From Phenylobacterium kunshanense (GTDB taxonomy: Bacteria; Pseudomonadota; Alphaproteobacteria; Caulobacterales; Caulobacteraceae): a stretch of 64,000 nt of DNA. Positions 46,225-53,833 of the stretch are shown here, piece after piece (position 1 is the first letter of the stretch; each line of letters begins with the position of its first letter). A program made the position numbers and the translations under genes. The stretch lies in assembly GCF_003254525.1 (NCBI RefSeq), contig NZ_QFYS01000008.1, positions 113,189-177,188 on the forward strand, given 5' to 3'. Under the pieces are notes generated by a model. It did not search any database. It saw only the letters and a program-made list of their open reading frames with translations, and was not told the DNA's origin.

Positions 46225-47616
46225 TTACGTTGCGGCGCCGTCCTCGCGGTCGAACGCGATGGTGACCCGAAGGCCCGACGGCCGGAACTCGCGTTCGAGC
46301 CCGCCATTCGGCAGGCGTTCGGCCGCATCGGCGATCAGGCGGGAGCCGAAGCCTTCGCGAGTTGGCGCCGCCACCGGGGGACCACCGCTCTCGGACCAGA
46401 CCAGCGCGACCCGTCCGCCTTCGACGCGCCAGCTCAGGTCGGCCTCGCCTTCAGGAGCGGACAGCGCCCCGTGCTTGACGGCATTGGTGGCCAGTTCGTG
46501 CAGCGCCATGGCGAGAAGCGTCACGCGTCCCGAGGAGATTGCGACCTCCGGGCCAGGCCTCACGTCCAGCCGATGGCCTTCAAACGGCGACAGGGCCGCC
46601 CTGGCGATGTCGGCAAGCGCCACGTCGCTGTCGGCGTCGACCGTGAGCAGATCCTGCGCCGCCGCCAGCGAGGCCAGCCGGTTCCGCAGGGCGTCGGCGA
46701 ACTCGGGGACGCTGCGGGCGAACTTGGCCTCCCGCGAGACCAGGCCGGCGACCACGGCGATGGAGTTCTTTACCCGGTGGCGGAACTCACCGGTGACCAG
46801 TTCCAGGCGTTCGGTCAGCCGCTTCTGGGCCGTGATGTCCCGGAAGCCCACCGCCACCCGATCGCGATCGACCCTCACGGCGGCGTCCCGGTACCAATAG
46901 GTCACGCCTCGGAACTCGTGGGCGTACTCAACCTCGCTCGCCTTGCCGGTCGCGAGCGTGCGCAGGTAGCGAGGAACCATCTGCGGGTGGTCATGGCTCC
47001 CTGGGAAGACGTCCAGCATGCGCCGTCCCGCCAGGGGTCCGGCGCGGACGATCGCTTCGGCGGCCGGGTTCGCGTACTCCCAGATGAAGTCCACGACCTT
47101 GCCCTTCTCGTCCCGCACGGCCAGCAGGATGGCGAAGCATTCCGGGCTGAGCTGTTGCGACGCCCGCAGCGCGCGTTCGCTCTCCCGGAGGGCCGCCTCG
47201 GTCTCCTCCAGCGCCGTGATCTCCTGGATGCCGATCAACAGTCCGCCGACCTTCCCGCTGGAATCCCGCAGGGGCGCGACGTTCTCGATGAAGGTCCGGC
47301 GCAGCCCCGGCGCCCTCGGCGTGATCGCCGTGACCTGCAGACCCTGCTGCGGCTTGCCCGTCTCCAGCACCGCCCGGAACCGCGGCTCCACCTCGGACGC
47401 AAGTTCGGGCAGCAGCTCGCGCAGGGTCCGGCCCAGGTGCTCGGACGCCGGAATGCCATTGATCTCCGCCAGGAACTCGTTGCAGCGGATATAGCGGAGG
47501 TCGGCGTCCAGCACCGCGAGACCCACGGGCGCCACCTGGAACAGCATGCCGAAGTCCACCTCAAGCCCGGGCTGTTCGCCCAGACCTGCTGGCGGCATTG
47601 CGCGCGCACCCGTCAT
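46225..47616 (-). CDS. PAS-domain HWE-family sensor histidine kinase
   Basis: A 463-residue cytoplasmic kinase. Two PAS domains (about 20-145 and 150-270) precede the HWE transmitter: EFRHRVKNSIAVVAGLVSRE with the phospho-accepting His, MALHELATNAVKHGALS (N-box), VALVWSESGGPPV (the W-x-E of the name) and GFGSRLIADA. HWE kinases in Alphaproteobacteria respond to light, redox or general stress. No response regulator is adjacent. GAGG precedes the ATG. It is divergent from the trypsin-like protease. Confidence 0.92.
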   Translation of the reverse strand: MTGARAMPPAGLGEQPGLEVDFGMLFQVAPVGLAVLDADLRYIRCNEFLAEINGIPASEHLGRTLRELLPELASEVEPRFRAVLETGKPQQGLQVTAITPRAPGLRRTFIENVAPLRDSSGKVGGLLIGIQEITALEETEAALRESERALRASQQLSPECFAILLAVRDEKGKVVDFIWEYANPAAEAIVRAGPLAGRRMLDVFPGSHDHPQMVPRYLRTLATGKASEVEYAHEFRGVTYWYRDAAVRVDRDRVAVGFRDITAQKRLTERLELVTGEFRHRVKNSIAVVAGLVSREAKFARSVPEFADALRNRLASLAAAQDLLTVDADSDVALADIARAALSPFEGHRLDVRPGPEVAISSGRVTLLAMALHELATNAVKHGALSAPEGEADLSWRVEGGRVALVWSESGGPPVAAPTREGFGSRLIADAAERLPNGGLEREFRPSGLRVTIAFDREDGAAT

Positions 47617-47788
47617 GACGCCTCCACGCCGGAAACGTTAGGAAGCTCACATAACAGAGTCCATCGACCTTGGGTCGCCATCGCCGACAAATGCGGCCAT
47701 CGGCTGTGTTGAGGCCCCCCATCCGGTCAGATTGCGGAAAACTGCGACATCCCGACCCGGCGCAGCACCCCAATGTGGGTAGGCAGGA

Positions 47789-47806
47789 GCGTGACGAACG
47801 TCACGC
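47789..47806. promoter_or_regulatory. Inverted repeat upstream of the trypsin-like protease
   Basis: GCGTGACG-AA-CGTCACGC forms an 18-base near-perfect palindrome about 90 bases before the protease ATG, in the 278-base divergent region with the HWE kinase. Its core TGACGAACGTCA resembles the reverse complement of the site at 28837-28850. Confidence 0.5.
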
Positions 47807-47894
47807 GCTCCAAAGGCCCCACCGCGCAATCCTCTCCTCCGTTCGGCGCGCTGACGCAGGGGTGTCCAGATCGCGCCGCGCGACGGAGGTCCAA

Positions 47895-48935
47895 ATGCAG
47901 CTCGATTCAGTCCGGGCCCTGAAGGCCCAGCTCACCAGTCAGATCGTCGAACCCACCGTGACTGCGGCGCTCACGGAAGGACGCTTTGGCGTCCGGTCCC
48001 ACTCCGCCCGAAAGGCCCTCGGGCCAGTGCGCGCCATGGCCCTCGGCATCGCTCGCCGCGGCAAGGACTACCAGCTCGCCGTGCGCCTCCAGCGCCGGTC
48101 CCTTGAGGAGGACGAGCGTATGATCCGGGCGATCTCGGAAGAGGCGCGGGGAGAGGTGGATGTACGCTACGTTGGACGCCTCTTCGCCCTGGATCGCGCG
48201 CCTCGCCGCGGCCGGGCTGGCGTCCCGGTGGCGGCGGCCGCGCCATGGCATCGACAGGAGCAGCGTCCCCTGCTGATCGGCTCGTCGATCGCTCACTACC
48301 GGGTCACGGCCGGCACGCTCGGCGCCTTTGTGCGGCGGCGTGCTGACGGACAGCTCGCGATCCTCAGCAACAACCACGTACTGGCCAACGAGAACGCGGC
48401 CAGGATCGGCGATCCCATCCTCCAACCAGGCCCCTACGACGGCGGAACCTCAGCCGATCAGGCGGGCGCGCTGCTCGATTTCGTGCGCCTCCGCCGGGGC
48501 GTCGCCAATTTTGTGGACGCGGCGATCTCCAGCATGGACGGGAGCATTGGATGGAATGCTTCCCAGCTCACGGGCCTGGGCACGCTTGGCGGACTGCGCC
48601 AGGATCCGCTCGACGCGGGCGACCGGGTCGCGAAGGTCGGGCGAACCACCGGCGTCACCTGGGGAACCGTCACCGCAGTCGAGCTGGACGGCGTGGTCGT
48701 CGGCTATGACTCCGGCAACCTATCCTTCGACAACCAGATCGAGATCGAGGGCGCCGGCCCCCGCGCGTTCAGCGCTGGCGGCGACAGCGGTTCGGTCATC
48801 GTCGATGCGGATATGAGAGCCTGCGCGCTGCTTTTCGCTGGCGGCGATGTCGGCGGCAGCAACGGCAAGGGTCTGACCTACGCCAATCCGATCGGCCGGG
48901 TGATGGACGACCTTGCCGTGTCGCTGGCGGTCTAG
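47895..48935 (+). CDS. Trypsin-like serine protease with N-terminal accessory domain
   Basis: A 346-residue protein without signal peptide. The catalytic triad of the chymotrypsin fold is visible: His161 in SNNHVLANE, Asp208 in FVDAAISSM and Ser298 in AGGDSGSVI. The first 100 residues are a separate alpha/beta domain (MALGIARRGKDYQLAVRLQR, then VDVRYVGRLFALD), as seen in cytosolic bacterial trypsin-like proteins. GGAGG lies five bases before ATG 47895; an upstream frame to 47670 lacks coding character. A small protein with similar strands follows. Substrate unknown. Confidence 0.85.
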   Translation: MQLDSVRALKAQLTSQIVEPTVTAALTEGRFGVRSHSARKALGPVRAMALGIARRGKDYQLAVRLQRRSLEEDERMIRAISEEARGEVDVRYVGRLFALDRAPRRGRAGVPVAAAAPWHRQEQRPLLIGSSIAHYRVTAGTLGAFVRRRADGQLAILSNNHVLANENAARIGDPILQPGPYDGGTSADQAGALLDFVRLRRGVANFVDAAISSMDGSIGWNASQLTGLGTLGGLRQDPLDAGDRVAKVGRTTGVTWGTVTAVELDGVVVGYDSGNLSFDNQIEIEGAGPRAFSAGGDSGSVIVDADMRACALLFAGGDVGGSNGKGLTYANPIGRVMDDLAVSLAV

Positions 48936-48959
48936 CGCGCCCTGGCCTAGGCTCTCGGC

Positions 48960-49175
48960 ATGGCTTCGATCGAAGACGCCCGCCGCGTCAAGGCCCGGGT
49001 GAAGACGACTTTCGGAAGCGAAGTGCCGATCGTCGGCGTCGGCCTCACCAAGGTCGGCGCCGAGCCCGCGGTGAAGGTGAACCTGGGCGCTCCCTTCGAG
49101 GGTCTGCCCGAACGGCTCGAAGGCGTGTCCATCGTCTATGAGGTTGTCGGCCCCATCAGCAAGCGGTCGTCCTGA
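48960..49175 (+). CDS. Small stand-alone protein related to the protease N-terminal domain
   Basis: A 71-residue protein. VPIVGVGLTKVGAEPAVKVN, then LPERLEGVSIVYEVVGPI, resembles the small alpha/beta domain often found at the N-terminus of bacterial trypsin-like proteins (a VVGVGIG strand, an AVVV strand, and an IEGVPVEVVETGP ending). It follows the protease gene by 24 bases on the same strand. It might act in trans as a propeptide-like inhibitor, chaperone or targeting partner. The resemblance is by eye and the role is speculative. Confidence 0.6.
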   Translation: MASIEDARRVKARVKTTFGSEVPIVGVGLTKVGAEPAVKVNLGAPFEGLPERLEGVSIVYEVVGPISKRSS

Positions 49176-49235
49176 CGGGCCGGGCCCGCCAGCCCCGTGA
49201 CTCGCCCCCGAAGTTCCGCTATCAGCCGGACCGTC

Positions 49236-49310
49236 ATGACGCGGCGTTCGCACCATCACGGCCATCACCATCCGACCCTCGCGGGATCGGGCGGGATGCG
49301 CGTGGTCTGA
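49236..49310 (+). CDS. hisL: Histidine leader peptide upstream of hisS-hisZ-hisG
   Basis: A 24-codon frame, ATG at 49236 and TGA at 49308, that begins MTRRS and has HHHGHHH at residues 6-12, six His in seven codons, followed by Pro. This is the layout of the enterobacterial hisL (MTR, a His run, then Pro). Ribosome stalling at the CAC/CAT codons during histidine shortage would change folding of the RNA just downstream. It lies 84 bases before hisS. The reading frame and codons are directly visible; its regulatory role is inferred. Confidence 0.7.
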   Translation: MTRRSHHHGHHHPTLAGSGGMRVV

Positions 49311-49313
49311 CGC

Positions 49314-49348
49314 GAGCCCACCGAGCCCCGCACAAGCGGACGGGGCTC
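49314..49348 (+). promoter_or_regulatory. Candidate attenuator between hisL and hisS
   Basis: GAGCCCCG (49323-49330) pairs with CGGGGCTC (49341-49348) around a ten-base loop. A second GAGCCC at 49314-49319 can pair with the same 3' arm, and CGCGT/ACGCG (49299-49314) overlapping the leader stop gives a further competing hairpin. The T-run after the stem is poor, so control might act by translation or Rho instead of intrinsic termination. Confidence 0.5.
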
Positions 49349-49394
49349 GAACCTTCAGCTTCGTCCGTCGCCTCAAGCTTTCGAGAGACGACCG

Positions 49395-50915
49395 ATGAGC
49401 CTTCCTTCCTCCAATTCCTTGAGTGACGCCGCGCCAGCCGGTAAGCGCCCCGCCATGAGCGAGCGCCCAGAAGCCCGAAGCCCCCGTGGATTCATCGACC
49501 GCCGCGGCCGCGACGTCGTCGCCGAGCGATCCATCCTGGCCGCCGTGTCCAAGGTCTATGAGGCCTGGGGCTTTGAGCCTCTGGAGACGGGAGCGTTCGA
49601 ATACGCCGACGCCCTGGGCAAGTTCCTGCCCGACGCCGACCGGCCGAACGAGGGCGTCTTCGCCCTGCAGGACGACGACGATCAGTGGATGGCGCTGCGC
49701 TACGACCTGACTGCGCCGCTGGCCCGGTTCGCCGCCCAGAACTGGGAGACCCTGCCCAAGCCCTTCCGCCGCTACGCCTTCGGGCCGGTCTGGCGGAACG
49801 AGAAGCCGGGCCCCGGCCGCTTCCGCGAGTTCGTCCAGTGCGACGCCGACACCGTGGGCTCCGCGCGCCCCGAGGCCGACGCCGAGATCATCGCCATGTC
49901 GGTCGAGGGCCTGGAGGCCGCCGGTCTTCCCGCCGGCTCGGCGGTCATCAAGATCAACAACCGCAAGCTCCTGAACGGCCTGATGAGCGCCATCGGCGTC
50001 ACCAGCGAGGCCCAGAAACTCACCATCCTGCGGGCGGTCGACAAGCTGGACCGCCTGGGTCCCGACGGCGTGCGCCTGCTGCTGGGCGAGGGCCGCAAGG
50101 ACGAGAGCGGCGACTTCACCAAGGGCGCTGGCCTGAACCCCGCCGCCGCCGAGCGGGTCCTGGCGTTCACCGCCGCGGGCGTGGGCGGACGGTCCGAAAC
50201 GCTGGCGAAGCTGGCGGACGTGGTCGGCGGCTCCGCGGAGGGCGACGAAGGGCTCAACGAACTCGCCGCCATCGACGTGGCGCTGCGCGGCCTGGGCGTC
50301 GGGACGGACCGGGCGGCCTTCGATCCCTCGGTGGTCCGGGGCCTGGAATACTACACCGGCGCCGTCTTCGAGGCCGAGCTGCTGCTCTCGACGCTGGACG
50401 AGAAGGGCCAGCCCATGCGCTTCGGCTCGATCGGCGGGGGCGGCCGGTACGACGACCTCGTGGCCCGCTTCACCGGCGAGCGCACGCCGGCCACCGGCTT
50501 CTCCTTCGGCGTCTCGCGCCTGGCCGCCGCCCTGCGCGCGGCGGGCAGGGGCCGGGCCACGACGGCCCGCGGCCCCGTGGTGGTCATCGCCTTCTCCCAG
50601 GAGCGGATGGCCGACTACTTCGCCATCGCCCGCGAGATCCGCGAGGCCGGCATCCCGGCGGAGGTCTATCTCGGCTCGTCCGGCATGAAGGCGCAGATGA
50701 AGTACGCCGACCGGCGTCTCTCGCCCGCCGCCGTCATCGTCGGCGACGATGAGCTGGCGGCAGGAACCGTCACCGTGAAGGACCTCGATCTCGGCCGCGA
50801 GCTGGCCTCCAAGGTCACCGACAACGCCCAGTGGCGCGGCGAACGGCCCGGCCAACAGACGATCCCGCGCGGCGAGCTCGCCTCTGCCCTCCGCCGCATC
50901 CTGGACGCCGGCTGA
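49395..50915 (+). CDS. hisS: Histidyl-tRNA synthetase, alphaproteobacterial type
   Basis: A 506-residue class II synthetase. LRYDLTAPLARFAA (102-115), motif 2 YAFGPVWRNEKPGPGRFREF with VQCDAD, the histidine-binding GLEYYTGAVFEAE and motif 3 ATGFSFGVSRLAAAL are present. The motif 2 loop belongs to the divergent alphaproteobacterial HisRS group that charges tRNA-His lacking the extra 5' G. ATG 49395 is preferred over 49455 on its GAGAGACG, but either is possible. hisZ, a paralogue, starts in its stop codon (TGATG). Confidence 0.93.
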   Translation: MSLPSSNSLSDAAPAGKRPAMSERPEARSPRGFIDRRGRDVVAERSILAAVSKVYEAWGFEPLETGAFEYADALGKFLPDADRPNEGVFALQDDDDQWMALRYDLTAPLARFAAQNWETLPKPFRRYAFGPVWRNEKPGPGRFREFVQCDADTVGSARPEADAEIIAMSVEGLEAAGLPAGSAVIKINNRKLLNGLMSAIGVTSEAQKLTILRAVDKLDRLGPDGVRLLLGEGRKDESGDFTKGAGLNPAAAERVLAFTAAGVGGRSETLAKLADVVGGSAEGDEGLNELAAIDVALRGLGVGTDRAAFDPSVVRGLEYYTGAVFEAELLLSTLDEKGQPMRFGSIGGGGRYDDLVARFTGERTPATGFSFGVSRLAAALRAAGRGRATTARGPVVVIAFSQERMADYFAIAREIREAGIPAEVYLGSSGMKAQMKYADRRLSPAAVIVGDDELAAGTVTVKDLDLGRELASKVTDNAQWRGERPGQQTIPRGELASALRRILDAG

Positions 50916-52045
50916 TGCGCGTCGAGCCCACCGTCCCCGCCGAGGTGCTCGCCGCCGTCCGGGCGCCCCTCGAGAGCGCCGGCGCCGAGCGCGCCGACGC
51001 GCCGCTGCTGCAACCGCTGAACCTGCTGCTGGACCTCGCCGGCGAGGCCATGCGCGCCCGCTTGTTCGTGGTCCAGGCCGAGGGCGGCGCCGAGAGCTGC
51101 CTGCGCCCGGACTTCACCGTGGCCATAGCCCGCCAGCACATCGAAGGCGGCCGCGCGGCCGGGCTCTACTGGTACGAGGGCGCGGCGTTCCGCTCGGCAG
51201 CCGGTTCGGACCGGCCCGAGGAGTTCGTCCAGATCGGCCTGGAGATGTTCTCGCCCGGCGGCGGAGCCGTGGAGCAGGCCGACGCCGAGATCGCGGGCCT
51301 GGCATGGCGGTCGGCCGTCGCCGGCGGGCGGGACGACCTGTCCCTGGCCCTGGGCGACGTGGCGCTGTTCGGCGCCTTCGTGGACTCCCTGGGCCTCGCC
51401 GAAGGCCTCGCGGCGCGCCTGCGCCGGGTGGCCGGTCGCCCGCGCCTCCTGTGGGCCGAACTGGCCCGGACGAGCTCGCCCACCGACGCCACGGGCGGCA
51501 CGCTGGCCGGCCTGCTCTCCGGACTGGACCAGGCCCAGGCCGCGGCCCTGCTGGAGGAGGTCTGGGCCCTGGCCGGCGTCGAGCCGGTGGGCGGACGCGG
51601 CCCGGCCGAGATCGCGGCCCGGCTGGTGCGCAAGGCTGAGGCGACGAATGCGCCGGCGCTCACCGAGGCGCAGGCGGAGGCGATCCGCGGCTTCATGGCC
51701 ATCGACGACACGCCGGCCTACGCCTTCGCCCGCATGCGCGAGCTTGCGGGCCCGAACGATGCGGCGCTGAAGGCCGCCCTGGCTGGCTGGGAGACGCGTC
51801 TCCTCGAACTGTCCCGGGCCGCGCCCGCCGACCGAACGCGCTTCACGCCGGCCCTTGGGCACGCCTTCGACTACTACGATGGGATTACCTTCGAGGTCCG
51901 CTCGGCGGCGCTGGGGACAGAGCGCCCCGTGGCCGTCGGCGGACGCTACGACGGGCTGCTGGCGAGGCTCGGCGGACCGGCCGACGCGCGGGCGGTCGGC
52001 TGCATGGTGCGTCCGTGGCGCGCCTGGACGGGAGGCGAAGCATGA
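50915..52045 (+). CDS. hisZ: ATP phosphoribosyltransferase regulatory subunit
   Basis: A 376-residue HisRS-like protein without aminoacylation signatures. LRPDFTVAIARQHI, YWYEGAAFRSAAG and FDYYDGITFEVRSA correspond to the HisRS motifs in degraded form, as usual for HisZ. HisZ activates HisG and mediates feedback by histidine. It overlaps hisG by ATGA. Coupling with hisS and hisG places both histidine synthesis and use under the leader at 49236. Confidence 0.92.
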   Translation: MRVEPTVPAEVLAAVRAPLESAGAERADAPLLQPLNLLLDLAGEAMRARLFVVQAEGGAESCLRPDFTVAIARQHIEGGRAAGLYWYEGAAFRSAAGSDRPEEFVQIGLEMFSPGGGAVEQADAEIAGLAWRSAVAGGRDDLSLALGDVALFGAFVDSLGLAEGLAARLRRVAGRPRLLWAELARTSSPTDATGGTLAGLLSGLDQAQAAALLEEVWALAGVEPVGGRGPAEIAARLVRKAEATNAPALTEAQAEAIRGFMAIDDTPAYAFARMRELAGPNDAALKAALAGWETRLLELSRAAPADRTRFTPALGHAFDYYDGITFEVRSAALGTERPVAVGGRYDGLLARLGGPADARAVGCMVRPWRAWTGGEA

Positions 52046-53010
52046 GCGGACTCGTCATCGCCATCCCCTCCAAGGGACGGCTGAAGGAACAGGTGGAGGG
52101 CTGGCTCGCGGACAGCGGGCTCAAGCTCGAGATCAGCGGTGGGGCGCGGGGCTACATGGCGGCGCTGAAGGGCCTGCCCGGCGCCCAGGTGCGCCTGCTG
52201 TCCGCCTCGGACATCGCCGACGCGCTCGACGCGGGCGAGGTCCACCTGGGCGTGACCGGCGAGGATCTGCTGCGCGAGCGGGGCGAGGACATGGAGTCGC
52301 GCGTCCTGCTCCTGCGGGCGCTCGGCTTCGGCCGCGCCGATCTCGTCACCGCGGTGCCGAAGAGCTGGCTCGACGTGGAGTCCATGGCCGACCTGGAAGA
52401 GGTGGCGCACGACTACCTCGCCCGCACCGGGCGGCGGATGCGCGTGGCGACCAAGTACCTGACCCAGACCCGGTCGTTCTTCGCGCGCCACGGCCTTGCG
52501 GACTACCGCATCACCGAATCCGGCGGCGCCACCGAAGGCGCCCCGGCCGCCGGAACGGCCGAGATCGTCGTCGACATCACCACCACCGGCGCGACCCTGG
52601 TGGCCAACGGGCTGAAGGTGCTGGCCGACGGCGTGATGCTGAAGAGCCAGGCGCAGCTTGCCGCCAGCCTTCGCGCGGACTGGGACGCCGAAGCCCTTGC
52701 CTCGGCCGAACGGCTGCTGCGCATCGTCGAGGCGCGGGCCGCGGCCCTGCGCAGCGCCACCCTGGCCTGGCCGGCGCGTGGCGACGCGGACGAGGACGCC
52801 GTGGTCTCCCGCCTGACCGCGGCGGGGGCGACCCGCCGGCCTAACGGGCTGCTGGTCGATTCGGCCCAGATCGCCGACGCGTCGCTGGCGCTCACCGCCG
52901 CCGGCCTGGGCCCCGTTACGGTTTCCCGGCCGGACTTCGTCTTTGACGTGAGCTGCACACCCTTCAACACGCTGAAGTCGAGAGCATTTGACGCTTCTGT
53001 CAAAACTTAA
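52042..53010 (+). CDS. hisG: ATP phosphoribosyltransferase catalytic subunit with C-terminal extension
   Basis: A 322-residue HisG. Residues 1-235 are the catalytic core (VIAIPSKGRLKEQVEGWLAD; HLGVTGEDLLRE; PRPP loop EIVVDITTTGATLVANGL). HisZ-dependent HisG proteins usually end there (about 210-230 residues), but this one continues for about 85 residues (RGDADEDAVVSRLTAAGATR, then RPDFVFDVSCTPFN). That tail does not look like the ACT-like domain of long-form HisG. It catalyses the first committed step of histidine synthesis. An inverted repeat TTTGAC-N6-GTCAAA lies within its last codons. Confidence 0.92.
   Translation: MSGLVIAIPSKGRLKEQVEGWLADSGLKLEISGGARGYMAALKGLPGAQVRLLSASDIADALDAGEVHLGVTGEDLLRERGEDMESRVLLLRALGFGRADLVTAVPKSWLDVESMADLEEVAHDYLARTGRRMRVATKYLTQTRSFFARHGLADYRITESGGATEGAPAAGTAEIVVDITTTGATLVANGLKVLADGVMLKSQAQLAASLRADWDAEALASAERLLRIVEARAAALRSATLAWPARGDADEDAVVSRLTAAGATRRPNGLLVDSAQIADASLALTAAGLGPVTVSRPDFVFDVSCTPFNTLKSRAFDASVKT
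52987..53004. repeat. TTTGAC-N6-GTCAAA inverted repeat at the hisG 3' end
   Basis: TTTGAC and GTCAAA with a six-base spacer GCTTCT, inside the final hisG codons and about 70 bases upstream of the candidate sRNA promoter. Same geometry as 53248-53267. Confidence 0.5.
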
Positions 53011-53073
53011 CGAGAAATTTCCTTTGCTCTCGAAAATCTGAACGTCACATGCCTGAAACACTCTGAACGCCCG

Positions 53074-53102
53074 TTGACTCGGGCAGGAAATTGCCGTTCT
53101 GT
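53074..53102 (+). promoter_or_regulatory. Candidate promoter of the small RNA
   Basis: TTGACT (53074-53079), 17 bases, TTCTGT (53097-53102). The -35 is good, the -10 moderate. Start of transcription would be near 53108-53110, just before the first hairpin. Confidence 0.4.
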
Positions 53103-53107
53103 CATCT

Positions 53108-53233
53108 GGCGAGAGACATGAAGGCGCTAGTCCTGAAGTCTCCGGCGTTTCGGGGAGGAAACGCCCGCTCAATCAGAGCGACTGCTCAAGACGGCCCGCA
53201 GCGAATATCCCCCGCTGCGGGCCGAATCTTTTT
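53108..53233 (+). ncRNA. Candidate small RNA with terminator
   Basis: About 125 bases of compact secondary structure in a 346-base gap after hisG. Hairpin 1 pairs GAGAC/GTCTC (53113-53142) with an inner AGG/CCT. Hairpin 2 has a seven-base stem GGCGTTT/AAACGCC around loop CGGGGAGG (53144-53165). A short CGCTC/GAGCG hairpin follows (53166-53180). The end is a perfect eleven-base terminator stem GGCCCGCAGCG/CGCTGCGGGCC (53193-53223) followed by GAATC and five T. A promoter-like TTGACT/TTCTGT precedes it. A purine-rich loop of this kind could pair with C-rich targets. No family is recognised; the frame at 53091-53360 that overlaps it is not credible as a gene. Confidence 0.55.
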
Positions 53234-53247
53234 CCGGACAGCCCTTC

Positions 53248-53267
53248 TTTTGACGAATGAGTCAAAA
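53248..53267. repeat. TTTTGAC-N6-GTCAAAA inverted repeat
   Basis: TTTTGAC (53248-53254) and GTCAAAA (53261-53267), 15 bases after the sRNA terminator and 90 bases before the GFA-type gene. It may be an operator of that gene. Confidence 0.5.
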
Positions 53268-53356
53268 ATGGCGCCTCGCCAATCGGCTGTTCACCGCTCA
53301 CTTGCAACCGCCAGCTCCACCGCCGATATCGCCATGACGAGTCGGGGAGCGGCGCG

Positions 53357-53830
53357 ATGATGACGGTTCGGTTGCCGCAACTGGGCGGGTGCGTGTGCGG
53401 CCGGGTCCGCTACCGGCTGACCGCCGCGCCCTTGCTCGCCTACGCCTGCCACTGCCACGACTGCCAGAAGCGCTCCGGCTCGGCTTTCGGCCTCACCGTC
53501 GTGGTGCGGTCCGCCGACGTCCTGTTCAAGGGCGAGATGGATCTCGTCCGGCTGCCGACGCCGTCGGGGCGCAACGTCGAGCAGAACCTCTGCCCGACCT
53601 GCCGCTGCCGGATCTACGCCCAGGCAGCCGAAGCGCGCGACTTCCTGAGCCTCCGGGCCGGCAGCCTCGATCAGACCGATTGGGTCATCCCGGTCGTCCA
53701 GACCTGGACCCAGAGCGCCCTGCCCTGGGCGCTCATTCCAGGTGTCCGCCACCTGCCCCAGGAAGAGTTCGACTTCGTCGCCCTGGGTCGCGAGTGGCAG
53801 GCCTGGGCGCCGAAGTTCGTGACCGACTGA
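53357..53830 (+). CDS. GFA-domain (glutathione-dependent formaldehyde-activating-like) protein
   Basis: A 157-residue zinc protein. CVCGRVRYRLTAAP, ACHCHDCQKRSGSAF and CPTCRCRIYAQA give the CxC, CxCxxC and CxxC zinc ligands of the GFA/CENP-V family. Members are often called S-hydroxymethylglutathione synthases, but most have untested activity. ATG 53357 or 53360 both fit GGGGAGCGG upstream. It converges with dut. Confidence 0.88.
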   Translation: MMTVRLPQLGGCVCGRVRYRLTAAPLLAYACHCHDCQKRSGSAFGLTVVVRSADVLFKGEMDLVRLPTPSGRNVEQNLCPTCRCRIYAQAAEARDFLSLRAGSLDQTDWVIPVVQTWTQSALPWALIPGVRHLPQEEFDFVALGREWQAWAPKFVTD

Positions 53831-53833
53831 GCC

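Noticed and set aside
47670..47894. N-terminal extension of the trypsin-like protease
   Set aside because: It is Arg-rich with no structure, while GGAGG precedes the internal ATG at 47895 at a perfect distance.
53091..53360. An 89-codon frame in the gap after hisG
   Set aside because: It runs through a strong terminator hairpin and has no coding character; the region is better explained as an sRNA.
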